A stretch of 64,000 nt of DNA from Morchella semilibera (lineage: Eukaryota; Ascomycota; Pezizomycetes; Pezizales; Morchellaceae). The DNA is taken from the NCBI GenBank assembly GCA_009192285.1, contig CM018604.1:744001-808000 (forward strand), in the 5' to 3' direction. Position numbers and translations under genes: made by a program. Below the pieces are notes generated by a model that did no database searches, had not been told where the DNA came from, and was given only the letters and a program-made list of their open reading frames with translations. How positions within the stretch are numbered: the first letter of the stretch is position 1; the number at the start of each line of letters is the position of its first letter. This document shows positions 45,884-57,786 of the stretch, in pieces.

Positions 45884-47459
45884 GGTAGAGCTGGCGGGGG
45901 GGGGGGTACTGATTTGAAGGTTCTGATTTGGGATGCTATATTAAGATTTCTAGTGATCAGGATATGTGATGATATCGAGATGGGGGAGGTTAGTATTGAA
46001 AAGTATGGGGAAGTGAGGAATGTGGGGAGAGTGTGGGGGAGGGGAGAGGGAGAGGGAGAGAGGGAGAGAGGGAGAGAAGTAGAGGGAGGAAGAAGGTTTT
46101 TTGGAATTGTCTTACGGGGCCACACCTTTGGTGGATAAGTGACAGGGGGTGGCACTGGTTTCATAGGTTACGCATCAGACCGAGGCATTTCGCTTGTCTG
46201 CACCAATCCCGTAATCGAGACGGTAGCACAACAACATTCAGAGACAAGACAAGACAAGACAAGACAAGACAAGACATCTATATCATTCATCTACCATCTT
46301 GGAGTTTATTCAATTCCCTCTCCTCTTTCCAAGAAACCAATTACCCCTGGCCCAATATTAACCCGCGGCTATCGATAACCACATATGTACCGCAAGTACA
46401 TACAATTGTTACCCTCGGCACGCACGTGTAAAGGGAGTAATTCAACATAATCGACACTTCTATCCCAACAGTTGGAGAGATCCGGTGGTAAGTAATCACT
46501 CAAATATTGACAGCGGAGGGGGGGTTCGGGCCCCCGTCCCCCGAATCTATGCAGGGTTGGTTTTTTGACAGCTCTTGCTACTATTACATACATACTGACT
46601 TAGAGATAGGTACGCCTGCTAGTTGTATCTATGCGCGCCGACGGGAGTACTCTAATCAGGTCGGCACTGAGGATTATAACTACACAGGCCTCATTAGGGT
46701 CTTGTCCCGGGGGATACCCACCTCATCATCATCACCATCATCATCAACACAGATCCGGGTTGAGGTAGATATGCAGCTCGGTATCAACTATTGGTTTTTT
46801 TTTTCCCCTGCAATACGCGCTATCACTCTTTTGGCAGAAATAGTAGCAGAAATACCTAGTATGCCCGCACGTCTTGGCATTTGGAACAGAAACGACACGT
46901 CCCGGATCAAGCTACATACGCTGAAGGGCTCCTGTGTAGGATAGAAGGTGGGATTACTGATATTGTGTGCGGTTATAATACTTTAAGAGTACGGGGTGCT
47001 CTTTTATAGCTTGTGTTTCAACAACAATGCATGGCCTGTGTATACTATCGGTGAAGACCTAAGTAGTGGTCGAGGTCTTGATGAGATCTGTTTGGGCGAG
47101 AGTTTAAGAATGGTAGAGATTAAAATAATCATTTGGAACTACTTGTAGGTGTCGAACGGTTTACAATACTCAACCTTGTGTCATTGTTCGTTGGCAGAAC
47201 TGGTGTCTGTAATTGTTGGTTTTACGCATTTCGTTTCTTGTCTTTAATACTATCACGACATTAATGCTGCCCATATGCATAAGGGTACTTGCGTGCCCTT
47301 CTGTTAATTCCTATATCGTGATCAAAGGGTTCGATCTGTCAATATAATCTCTCCCCCAAATTAATATAGAACTCGAATGGCTCAATGAATCCCACTTCTA
47401 TTCATGCCAATATCTACATGACTTCGAGGGGTATTAACACCGTCATCTATCTACGTCCT
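45884..47459. other. Spacer between FAT1-like and hydrolase genes
   Basis: No supportable gene. It has a GA-rich tract at 46028-46095, an AGACA pentanucleotide repeat at 46242-46276, and a plus-strand frame at 46507-46944 with no recognisable motif. Confidence 0.4.
46242..46276 (+). repeat. AGACA pentanucleotide microsatellite
   Basis: Seven perfect tandem units of AGACA. Confidence 0.9.
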
Positions 47460-48700
47460 CTAAACCCCATTGACGCCCTCCCCCTTCCAATTCTCCATCA
47501 GAATCCCCGCCACCTCCTTCCCCCTCCTCACCACAAAGTCGTGCCCCATCCCCGCAAACACCCTCCCCACGACTCTCCTCCCCCCCTTCCCTCCGCCTCC
47601 CTCCGCCGCCTCCTCCGCCTTCTCTCCCCCCGCCAGCAACTCCACCATCTCCCCCAACAGCCCAGGCTCAATGACCACATCCTCCTCCGCCACCACCACC
47701 AACGCCCTCTTCCTCTCCTCCATCCACACCCTCCCCACATCGCCCCACTCCGCCTGGCGATCAAACAACGGCCCATTCCGAAAGCTGCTCAGAAACGCCG
47801 TCAGAAACCCTCTATGCGCCCTACCCTGCCAGTCAATGATACCCTCGACATCCACGACCCTCCCATCACCCCTAACCCTCGGGTCAGCGCCGCGCGCGGC
47901 CACCACCTCCGCCGAGGGCGCCCCGTGCGTTCGCCGCACGGCGAGCCACCCCGCAACGGCGCTGGGGACGTATCCGGCCTGTGCGAAGCGCGCAAAGACG
48001 CCGAGGCGCGAGGAGCGCACCAGTCCGGACGGCGCGAGGAGCACGAGGTCCCGCACGAGGTGTGGATACAGCTTTGCGAAGGCGACGCAGATGCCGCCGC
48101 CGAACGAGTACCCGATCAGCGTGAAGTTGTGCCAGCCCTGGGACTGCGGCGAGGAGTGCAGCGCAAAGATTAGCTCTGCGGCGTAGAGCCTGTGGTCGTG
48201 GGGGACGCCCAGCGGCGTGTCTGAGTATCCGCGCCCGTACAGATCTACATATAGACTAATGAGCACATAGATACAGATTATATATACATACGCCTTACCA
48301 CAAAGGCGGTGAACATACCAAAGACCAGCACCCGGCACCCCCCCTTCTCCACCAGCTCCCACAGGAGGTCCCGCGCAACAACACACGGGCTCCCAATGCC
48401 GTGCACGAACACGACCCGCCGCCCGTCCTCGGGCCCCCACTCGTACACGCGGATGGTTCCGTACGGCGTCGTGACCCACCGCGCCCCCGGGAACACGTCG
48501 GGCGGGTAGGGCAGTCTCTCGAGCTCCTCGGGCGTCAGCCGCGGCAGCTCGACCCGCGGGGACTCGATCGTCGTGGGGAGCAGCGACCCGAGCGGCGAGC
48601 GCAGAACGGTGTAGATGAATGTCCCCGTCAGGATGGCGAGCGCGGGGACGAGCGGCGCCCGGCGCAGGTGCGAGCTGAGGAGGTCGAGGTACTGATCCAT
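47460..48700 (-). CDS. Alpha/beta hydrolase
   Basis: Exons are 48700-48319 and 48244-47460, giving 388 residues. Residues 16-36 (APLVPALAILTGTFIYTVLR) form a likely membrane anchor. The hydrolase core includes the oxyanion region VVFVHGIGSP, then DLYGRGYSDTP, the nucleophile elbow GYSFGGG with the catalytic Ser, the acid region VVVAEEDVVI and the histidine in GMGHDFVVRRG. The order Ser, Asp/Glu, His is as expected for the fold. It resembles monoacylglycerol-lipase or epoxide-hydrolase-like fungal enzymes, but substrate specificity cannot be read. The coding strand is unusually rich in G and C compared with flanks. A Gly-rich insert (AAEGGGGKGGR) precedes the catalytic His. Confidence 0.85.
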
Positions 48701-51323
48701 AGGGTGAGATGGTTGTGTGAGGAGGAGGAGGAGGGGAAGGAGGGGTTGCGCTGTTATGTAAGCCCCCCCCCCCTGGTTGTTTATTCAATTGTTTCGGGCG
48801 AGTGATGGGGCGTGATTGGTTGGGCTGGTTATTGGAGACGTGGGTGGGTAATGATCTGTGGGAGGCCGGGGAGCGGTTTTTTGGATAGCTCTCGCCGCTG
48901 TGGTTGGGGGTTTTGGGTGCGGGCTGTTGGTGAATGCTGACTACTATCTAGAGGAACTCGACCCCTCTTGATAAAAGAGAAAAACAGGATGTATAACCTG
49001 GAGACAAAAACAAGCACCTACACCAGATTCTGGTTTGTGGGCCAATGAGAGCTCCAAAAGCAAGGTACCAGCAAAAAAACCAAACGCCTCTCGATCCAGA
49101 ACCCTTGCGGCTTGGCCCATATATACACGGGGTTCTCTGTTACGACCGGTATTGAACGCCAGCAGAGACATACCCGGTCTGTGGACGTTGGTTGAAAATG
49201 TGGGTTGTATGAGTATTAACCAGCAGCCAGCTTGTGAGTATCAGCAGGTTGTATGTCGACACGGTCTCGTATTCAACTTATAGGTTTTACCCTGAAGAAT
49301 TCCTCCCCTGCCAGGCTTAACCCAGCTGGTCATAATTAAGAACAATTATGGGGGGAAGGGTCACAACTAATATCTATTATTGCTAACGGAATCAGGATGC
49401 AGCGTTTATATACCAATGCCGCACTGACACCAATATTATAGCATCGAATCCACCCACGGATATGAATGGCAGCAAAGCAAATATGTAGCTATGATATTTC
49501 AATAATAGCCACAGCAGCGTTGGCTCTACCCCAACCATAGATTCAGGAGACCTCGTTTCCTGGAAACGGCTAGTTTCTATATATATAGATATAGGGTACT
49601 AGAGCTTTACGATGACATTGAAGTAGTTATAGAAAGTGTACAGCCAGATAGTAGATGGGCGGTAGAGGCTATTTACCTGACGAGCTAGTCAATGGTAAAA
49701 ACTGTTATTCTGAAAGCCAGCCTTTGCTGTTGTACCTACCGCCGGGGCGGGCTATGTCATAACCAAAGTGTACTGCATGTAGTTGAAACGAACCAGAAAG
49801 AACTAAATGGCTTACAACCCACGCGACCAGGAACACCCAGCCCCCATACACGGATGGGGAATTGAGTGTCATATCAATATTCTGCAAGCCTAGAAAGTCA
49901 GTCGCAAAATCGGGACACTGGTATATGTATAATGTATCCATAGCACCTCTAGCCGGATATACACACTTGTAGTGGTAGCCTAGCACAGTGGCTCTCTATA
50001 CTCAGAGAGACACCAGAAAACACATAAAACGAGCTCTACCCCCCAAACGGTACTTGGATGTAGGAGAGCAGAGACGGGCCACCGGCGCCCCGACCACCGC
50101 CGTATAAACCCCGCCGTGATGCGGTCCCCGCGCCATGCCGGCATCACATGTACCCATCGCCCAGAAGGTGAGGATGGAGCCTGATCATATGAATAGATCG
50201 GGGGCGTTGCGCCTAGCTGGCCTTAGATAGCATGTGGAGTATTTTATTTATATATACTTCATAAATGCATGTAGCATATGAAGTACATGTACTTACCTAC
50301 TTACGGAGCGGGGACTACAAGTGTCTATACTATACTATACCTAAACCTACGGCAAAGATGGAAGACGTCATCGTCTCCCCCCCCCCCCCCCAATCTACAC
50401 ACAACCACAGGAGCGCCGACGAATCGCAATCAGTGGAGACCGAAGGAGGGCGTGGCTATAAAAAAAAAGCCCACCTTTCCATGCCTCTCCATTGCTCGCG
50501 ACCAGTCTCCTCGTTGTGGGTGGAGTGTAGAGGAGAGGGGAGAAGAGGAGAGGGGAGAAGAGGTGCGGAGAGACGGGTTTTGTGTGTGCCAAGAGGTGCG
50601 AGTGATGGGCGGTGAGGACATGCATGTTTGTATTATTTTGGTATTTATTTATACTTCATGCATGCATGCAACTATAGTAAGTATTTATATGGAATGTACG
50701 AAATTGTTACTGCATGAGGATTGGATGTATATGTATATCTAATTCTAAACAGTATATAAGCTTGTCCACCGTCATCAGGAAGCATTTCTATTGGTCAAGA
50801 TGATTTGCATATTAGTGATATACTAGAAGCATGAGCAAACACTGAAAAGTATGTCTATAATCCTCTATATATCATCTCTAGATTCCTGAACCTGGATCCC
50901 TCAAGCTTTCACAAACAGACTCAACTGAATGGACAAAACAGTGCTCTTATATTATATCGGCCGGTCTTGGGTAGGGACGGGTCATTACGGCCTGGAATAC
51001 ACACAACTACATAATATATATATGCGGCCAGAGGCCGCATTCCACTTGTATATACTGCTCCTACAATTTTATTTCAAAACATCTCGAGGGAATTCTAGTC
51101 ATCATTAAAATAACGGTCATCAGAAATAAACAAAAGGAATCAAGGAAACAGAAACGCAAAAGAAATAAAAGTTAGCCGCCAGGCAACAGCGTAGAGTAGA
51201 AGTCGAAACATCTCGAATATAACCCATCAACTTCTAACTCCCAACTCCCAACTTCCAACCCCCAACCCCCAACCCCCAACCCCCAACTCCCCACAGTTCT
51301 GTAAAACATATATATACATACAT
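48701..51323. other. Gene-poor spacer
   Basis: No supportable gene in 2.6 kb. It has one TACATGTA at 50284, a C run near 50380-50391 and a tandem CCCCAACC-type repeat at 51240-51292 just past the ligase stop codon. Small frames at 49705-49986 and 50265-50742 lack recognisable features. Confidence 0.4.
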
Positions 51324-53100
51324 CTAATCCGCCCTCTCCCCCACAAACGTCGGAAACCTCGGCGTCCCACTATTGGACAACTCCTGGTACCTATAAATGA
51401 CCGTCGCCCCGATCTTCGGTGGCGTCCTCCTCTGCTGATCCGTGAGCCCGCTGCCAATCTTAAACAACTTCCCCGTCGGCTTCCCCTTATCATCCAACAT
51501 CTCGACCCTCAGCGCGCCAGTCACGCTCGCGTTCCTCCCCGTGCCCCTCTCGTGCCCCCTGACGATGGCATCCGCATCCAGGAAGCGCTTCACCTTGAGC
51601 AGTGTCTTTGAGCGCCCATTGACGTACTCGGACCCGGGCTCGCGCAGCATGAGTCCCTCGCCGCCTTTGGCGATGATGTCGTCGAGCATCTCGAGCAGGT
51701 GCTTGCGGCCCGTACACTCTGTGTGCTCGAGCACGTGCACCCAGCGGATGCGCAGCTTGTCGAACGTGGCGCGCACAAAGGCGATGCGGTCCTCGAACGG
51801 CTTGTCGCCCATGGACGGGCAGTCAAAGACCTGGTAGCTGACGCTGAACTTCCACGCGTCCGGGTTGTTTTGCGTGCGCACGATGGAGACGCATTTTTGA
51901 AAGTCGCCGCGCGAGGTGAAGAGTTCGCCGTCGAGGCAGATCTAGTAGCTGTTAGTCTGGCAAGTTTCTAAGAGAGAGAGAGAGAGTGAGTGGAGGGAAC
52001 AAACATCTTTCGGCATCCGCTTCGTGAACCACTCGGGTGCATAAAATGGGTTCCCCTCCCTGCTCTGAAAGTTCTTCCCGTTCCAGTATGCGCGCACACC
52101 GTCCAGCTTCTCCGAGACAAGATACCCCTTCGGGTCCTTCCCCTTCTCGATATCCCACTTCTCCGCCAGCAACGGCTTGAAGCCCGTATCCTTTACCAGC
52201 CTCTGCACCGGCGCCGTATTCCTCTTTGGCCTCGCCGCCGCCGAACTACTACCTGCCGCAGCGCTGGCAGCGGCAGCCTTCTTCCGAGTCGGCCTTGTAT
52301 CTGTAAGCTCCTCATCACTGACGACCCTCGGCTTCTGCGCCGGCTTCGAATTGCGGGTCCGCTTAGCCGCGGGCCTAACATCCTTCTCTTCCTCTTCCTC
52401 GTCATCCTCGTCGTCGTCGGGGGTGAGTCTCTTAGCAAGTCTTCTGGGCCTTACGTCTTCCTCTGTTTCTACCTCTGTTTCTACCTCTGTTTCTACCTCT
52501 GTTTCTACCTCCATTTCGGTCTCGATTTCAGTCTCGGTTTCTTCCTCTTCGTCCTCCACTTCGTCCTCCTCGTCCTTGCCTTTGCCTTTGCCTTTGTTTC
52601 TAACCTCATCCACCTCCTCCTCGGAGGCAGTATCTTCCGCCTTGCGCTTGAGCGAGGAGGTAAGTTTCGGGTTCTTCAGCTCCAGCCGTGCCTCCTCGTA
52701 CTCAATGCCGAAGAGGGACTGCAGGTGCTTGCATGTGCGGCCATTGACGGGGGCTGCATTTCTACGCCAGGAGGGACAGGTGCAGTAGTCTTTTATATAT
52801 TTATATTTTATCAGCGCCAGCACAAAACTAAATATATTGGGAGAGTAATTGGTTGGAGGACTACGGACAGTGGTTGCCAGTGCGCTTCATGGTGTACAGA
52901 ATATCAGAGGATTCGGAGGTGGCGTCAAGCGTGCTGCCGTCGGGAAGGATCACTTTGGGCTTTACTCCGTTCTGGTTGTTTTTGGGGTGGTTAGCACTAG
53001 TGTTCAATTGTGGTAGTATAGTTGATTGTAAGAGCTCATGATAGGGAGAACTTACGATCTCGAGGAGCTGGTCCTTTGACATTACTTCTGTCCTTGACAT
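51324..53100 (-). CDS. SWIM zinc finger plus ATP-dependent DNA ligase protein
   Basis: Exons are 53100-53056, 52971-52869, 52789-52005 and 51941-51324, giving 516 residues. A SWIM finger follows residue 45 (CTCPSWR, then GRTCKHLQ, CxCxnCxH). Next is an acidic, low-complexity linker at about 90-185 with repeated Glu-Thr-Glu-Val. The ligase nucleotidyltransferase domain follows, with motif I SEKLDGVRAYW (Lys is the adenylation site), motif III LDGELFTSRGDF, IIIa VFDCPSM, motif IV KGGEGLMLREPGSEY and motif V LLKVKRF. An OB-fold C-terminus ends PRFPTFVGERAD. It lacks the large N-terminal DNA-binding domain of nuclear ligases I, III and IV and resembles small phage- or virus-type ligases. A role in DNA repair is inferred. 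Intron 2 has the weak donor GTCCGT, so that junction is the least certain. MCB boxes lie upstream. Confidence 0.87.
52461..52508 (-). repeat. 12-bp coding tandem repeat, four copies
   Basis: Four perfect CTCTGTTTCTAC units on the plus strand encode the Glu-Thr-Glu-Val repeats of the ligase linker on the minus strand. The preserved frame (12 = 4 codons) allows copy-number change without frame loss. Confidence 0.9.
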
Positions 53101-54282
53101 TGTATATATAATATATATATATCCGTGGGTGGTATATAAGTAGTAATAAAAGGTTGCTGGAATAAAAAAAAATAAAAAATAAAGAATGTCCTGGGTTTTC
53201 GATAATACTATGCTTTCGACCAGATAATATGTAGTAGTGATAGCAGTACTGTTTTTCGACTATAGCTATAAGAATGTTGATACCAGTACTGTACTGAATA
53301 ACAAGCTGCTTGCCAGAAAGAAAAGCCATCATCTCTCGAGGACACCAGCCAGTCTTTATACCAAATTAACCTTCCGGGGGCCATGTACAAGGAACATGAA
53401 GAATTGCAGTATCACTATAATAAGCAGTATTAGCAGCTAGTAGTACATGTATCGTCATTGTAGTTTACCTGTTTACCACCGCCACCAATAGATACCCCAA
53501 ACCCAGATCTCATCCCTAACAGGAAGGAATATTACGCCAATATCCGGGCGGCGATCCACATCAACGTGTGTGAATCATCGGTTCGTCGGCCGTGCATCCA
53601 ATCTCCATCGAGGACAATATCGCCTTACCCTAGGGTGCGAAGAAGAGATTTAACCGTGCACTGATCATGAATCGCAAGGTTCGCGTCGACGCGCGCGACG
53701 CGTCCACGTCTCTGAACTCAGAACAGTCATAATCTGCACAGCCCCTCATAGAAACCAAGCCCTAATTTTTCACGTAAGATCATCGGTCACGCGCCAACGC
53801 GTTCCGAACGCGTCTTCCCGCCCGCGCGATATATTTTAATTATGAGTCACCACGAGCTAACTAGCAGATACATGTAATTAAGGAAGGGGCTCGTGTAACT
53901 GTCCCCTTCCCATTCTCCCTCCCCCTAACTCTCACGGTAGCCTCCCATTCACATACAGTGAGGCTCACCGGGACGTTGTGGACATGGTACAACGTATGTA
54001 CTTCTATGTACCTGCGGGTGTCTCTCTCATCATCAATATTATCTCTCTGTTAGCTGTAATTCAAACTCATATCGTCGACGAATTGAAGAATAGCGATATC
54101 CCATACTACATGTACCTACATATAGACTTGGTAACGTACAGCGTATGTCTTGATTCCCAAGAGAGGAGTTATATGCAGTGGCTAAGCAGATGGCGAAGTC
54201 ACTGTGCCACGCCCCAAATCTAGAGGTTGGGGAATCTGCATGTTTCAACAGCCGAGCATCTATCTCTTCTCCATGACGTCAA
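53101..54282. other. Ligase promoter region and spacer
   Basis: No gene. It holds three MCB boxes at 53698-53813 and TACATGTA at 53444, 53869 and 54107. The stretch 53640-53820 is CpG-rich with GCGCGC, in contrast to the surrounding A+T-rich sequence. Confidence 0.5.
53698..53813. promoter_or_regulatory. Cluster of three MluI cell-cycle boxes (ACGCGT)
   Basis: ACGCGT occurs at 53698-53703, 53797-53802 and 53808-53813. This is the binding core of MBF-type APSES factors (Swi6/Mbp1), which drive G1/S genes in fungi. It lies 600-710 bp upstream of the ligase start, and no other intact gene start is nearer. That MBF regulates the ligase is inference. Confidence 0.5.
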
Positions 54283-55244
54283 ACCGTACCTACATACTTT
54301 CGCAATGTACACATCTATGATGGTAGCAATCCCGATGTTCTTTTAGGCGGACTCGTTCAGGATGGGTCAGTTACAGAAGCAAATTTCCTCCAGATGTTAC
54401 GGGCCATTCTTGTCACAGAGGTTCCTATACGTGTTCGGCACAGAACCTCAGGCAACATCGTATCAATGACAAACAGTCGTCTACAGATTGGGACGTACGA
54501 TGTATGTTGCGACGGTATTACTGTCCATTCCAAAATTAGCATATAGGTGCTATCTAAGTCAGTAATGAGCTGTGGGTATAACGCTTAAACTTGTTTAATG
54601 TTTCGGGTTGAGAAGATGGGATACGAGCTCGAGATGGAAGGTGAGTTATCACAGGTGGATGGCTCCATATGAATGGATTTCGTTTGAAGCAGCCCATATT
54701 TTTCCACTGGAGAAAGAGAATTTGTGGATCGTCGGGCGGAGTTGCGAGCAGTTGATTATCGACATGGATGATAACGATACTGTTGGAGTTTCGAAGATCG
54801 ACTCGTGTCAGAATGGGTTTCTGCTTAGAGCGGGTGTGCACCAGGCATTTGATCAGTATGAGATTTCGGTGAATCCTGACGTAAGTTTATTTCCACGCTT
54901 ACTGTCTAGATTGTTATATATGCTGACAATTAATAGGACAACTACAAGATTGTGGTGTTTTCGACGGACAAAGTCTGGATCCTGTGTGTCGAAATCCGGA
55001 TGATCCTCATCGTATATGCGATGCGCTTTTACGGTGACATTTTAAGCAGTCAGTGCTTACGAACATGAGAGGGGCTGGAGAGCCGATATTCGAGCATGGT
55101 TTTCCGCTGGGGACGGATATGATGGGGGAGATTCGGGAAGGGCCATGTGCGCGGGAGAGGTTTGAGTTGGAGTTGGCGGCTAGACTGGGCGTGGCCACCC
55201 GAGGCATTGCATACCGCCAGACTCCAATCTCCAGCAAGAATTAG
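54283..55244 (+). pseudogene. Decayed HNH endonuclease-domain gene
   Basis: Pieces of a fungal HNH-type (HNH_2-like) protein are spread over all three frames. The N-terminal part reads NVHIYDGSNPDVLLGGLV and SGNIVSMTNSRLQIGTYDV. A remnant of the family motif RARDGRCVITG has a stop in place of Cys near 54640. The HNH core FEAAHIFPLEKENLW and SCQNGFLLRAGVHQAFDQYE is in another frame. An intron at about 54882-54938 is still recognisable. Then DPVCRNPDDPHRI and TNMRGAGEPIFEHGF follow, with an in-frame TGA where Trp is expected (near 55034). At least two frame shifts and two stops are present, too many for assembly errors alone. I call it a dead gene. The product would have been a nuclease of unknown role. 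Confidence 0.75.
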
Positions 55245-55360
55245 AGGTGATCAAATCAGTTGAGGTGGGTGGATGGCTATTCAAGCCGGATTGGAGAGGG
55301 TAATCGCATACCCTCACTATACGATTAACCAGGATTCCTCAATCCCTGATACCATCCGAT

Positions 55361-55900
55361 TTGGAGAGGGGAATCACGTATAATATAATGTGTGAGAAAA
55401 AGCGAACGAAGGAAGGACTGCGGGTAGATAAGAGTATTGGTAGTGAAACAAACTCAGCCAGTATGGCTATTCATGAGTGGGGAAAGCCTATTGTTCAGTC
55501 AGGAAATTGGACCAGAGAGGAACGCGAGATGCTATTAGAGTGGTTGGGAAGAAGCCTTGCAAACTACGAGAGCTTTAAAATGCATGTTAAGAGCACCTGT
55601 TCTAGGATTGCGGTAGAGGTTATCTAGAACTGCTAAAGGTATCCGGGGGCAATGGGATTTAATGAAGGGGATATATCAAAAAGCGAAACAAAGATTGAAT
55701 TCAACCAGTGAAGGTCAAATGGAAGGGGGTCCGGAGAAGTGGGAGTCAATCAGACTGGGATGGTTGAACGATATCTTTTCCCATCATGAACAGATCAATG
55801 ATATGTTAAGAAGGGATCGGGCTGTTGCCCCACTTTTTGTAGCCGAATCAGGAGGTATTGATGGGCCGCTAGAGTTTGTTAATGGTATCCGTTAAAAGGT
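55361..55900 (+). pseudogene. Possible Myb/SANT-like protein remnant of a Harbinger-type element
   Basis: Two frames, 55361-55627 and 55662-55895, join across a one-base shift near 55615-55622. The first has NWTREEREMLLEWLGRSLAN, which resembles the fungal Myb/SANT-like domain. The second continues QWDLMKGIYQKAKQRL and APLFVAESGGIDGPLEF. PIF/Harbinger transposons usually carry a Myb-like protein next to the transposase, and a transposase remnant lies 0.5 kb away on the other strand. The family assignment rests on short motifs and is moderate. Confidence 0.5.
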
Positions 55901-56275
55901 ATCGGTATCAACTACAAGTAGCTTTGAGGAGGAGGGAGTCCAAAGGGAGTTCAAAGGGAGACAGTTATTTAGGAGCTTTTCGAAGACGGGAAAGAAAGGG
56001 ATATACATCCACCTGGGAGAGGTCAAAAGACTCCGGGATCTATTCGGAACATTAAAACTGGCAATGCAACTAAACGAACTCTTAGAAAGTATAAAAGTGC
56101 AATTGGGTCAATTGCAGAAAAGCGTATGATGTTTGAAAAGAGTAGGTTTGAGTATGAGAAGGGGATTTTAGACTTATGAAACTGAACGTAAGCGTCATGA
56201 GGAAGTTGAAAGCCAGACTAAACATCCTGAGTAAATATTTCTTAGTAGTCTGCCCCGTATATCTATTTATCTCAA

Positions 56276-56950
56276 CCTACCACGCTCCTGTATTTCTCCC
56301 ACACCTTCTTCTCCGTTTATACCTGCTTCCTCTCCAATTTCTCTTTCGTTTTGCTCCAATTGTTCTTCGTCCACAATCCACTCTTCATCGTTAACCCTTA
56401 GAAGAAAATTATGTAAAAATACGGGCACTTTCAAACCAGCCAACTACGTGCTTATGGGTATCAATACTTGTCACCCTAATCGGTACTGATATAACAGATG
56501 GGAATTGAGCTTTAATCCTACTAAAAACATGCTCAATTACCATACGACGAGAGCTGACAGAAAGGATTGTTGGCAAGAGGTTTTTGAAGGGGGTTATTAT
56601 GTACTCGGTGCTCGTATACACGAGCATCGTCAACGGCAGAAGTATCAAGCCTGAAGTCAAGTCCGACTCGGAATCGCATATGGGTTGCAGGGGTGGTGGG
56701 CTATATGACTCCCTTTGTAATACCACACCAAGAATCTCGCCCGCCTCCTAATGAACATGCAGCTGTACGCTCCAAAACTATTTTTTCTTTCCGATTCACG
56801 GGGCTGCAGGTGGCGGCGGATGACAAAAGCAACCCATCCGGTCTTTGGGTTCCCAAGCATAAGGCGCGAAACCGAATTGAAACGAAGAACTCATGCAGAG
56901 CCATGGCTAGAGTAGAGCATTATTCTCCCGGTGCCTCGCGCTACAGGCAA
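56276..56950 (-). mobile_element. PIF/Harbinger-like DDE transposase remnant
   Basis: The minus strand keeps the C-terminal third of a DDE_Tnp_4-type transposase: YIITPFKNLLP, then RRMVIEHVFSRIKAQFPSV (the catalytic-Glu helix; the family pattern is VIEHxFGRLKxRFP), and THKHVVGWFESA. The continuation LHNFLLRVNDEEWIVDEEQ is one base out of frame near 56425, followed by an acidic tail ending GRLR at about 56276. Another shift lies near 56560-56580. Upstream, towards 56950, only disconnected frames remain, and I could not find the DD catalytic residues or terminal inverted repeats. The copy is certainly inactive. Confidence 0.68.
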
Positions 56951-57755
56951 GAGAAGAGGAATCGCACAGATGACATGGTACATCCAGGACACGGGTGACG
57001 AAATTCCACTATCAACTGAAACCCGAAAGGTGGCCTTCCGCCCCTATTATAATATAACATAATATTATTAGTTCCGAGCCTAGGACATGGTATGCGGCCA
57101 CTCTTTGGTCAGTGCCGTGAGTTTAGTTCATGACTATTTTGTCCGGTATATACAAGTACTATACGTGACTGCTCTATTTTACTTGCGCTTATCACTGACA
57201 GCCCTGCGCGCAGCGTCTAGATCTCGGACTAGTTGAGCGAGTGATTATATATGATTAGCGCCGCGCCAAGGGGAGGACATCAATCCGAACTAAAAGACAC
57301 TCCCACACCTCTAGCGCAAATTCACATCGGAAGTGATTTTTGAATAGGGGAGAATTGATAAAAAGATTGTATTTATCTTAGTAGCAACGTGCTGACCAGT
57401 TCAAGTAGCTAAAGTAGTATCCCCTAACTTATAAATTCATAGGTGGATCAGACGACGTATCATTTAATTGATATTGCATTTAGTTGGTAGTGCATGCACT
57501 CATGGACCCAGGTTCATCTAATACACTGCACCCCATTGTGAGCTCGAGAAATGTAAAGAAAAAAGATAGATACCGACGATACAAACAAATAAGGAAAAGA
57601 AATTCAAATATAGCCAGGAGGGAGAATAGTTGACCCTTCTACAGAAAGAAGAGTCGAGCTCGCGATCCCCCTACAATTAGAATCGAAGGGGCCCTAGAAA
57701 GCCAATAATAAAAATCTGTAGCGAGAGAAGGCCCTATAACGATAACGCCAGTCGC

Positions 57756-57786
<31 letters not shown>

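Noticed and set aside
46507-46944. 145-codon plus-strand frame
   Set aside because: No motif or splice context, and it overlaps simple repeats.
36193-48700. A biosynthetic gene cluster formed by GH28, acyl-CoA synthetase and hydrolase
   Set aside because: There is no backbone enzyme (PKS, NRPS, terpene synthase), no transcription factor and wide spacing. These look like independent metabolic genes.
51990-52994. Plus-strand frames of 334 and 203 codons opposite the ligase
   Set aside because: They are shadows of the acidic, repetitive ligase linker, and their Ser- and Leu-rich composition reflects the complement of Glu and Lys codons.
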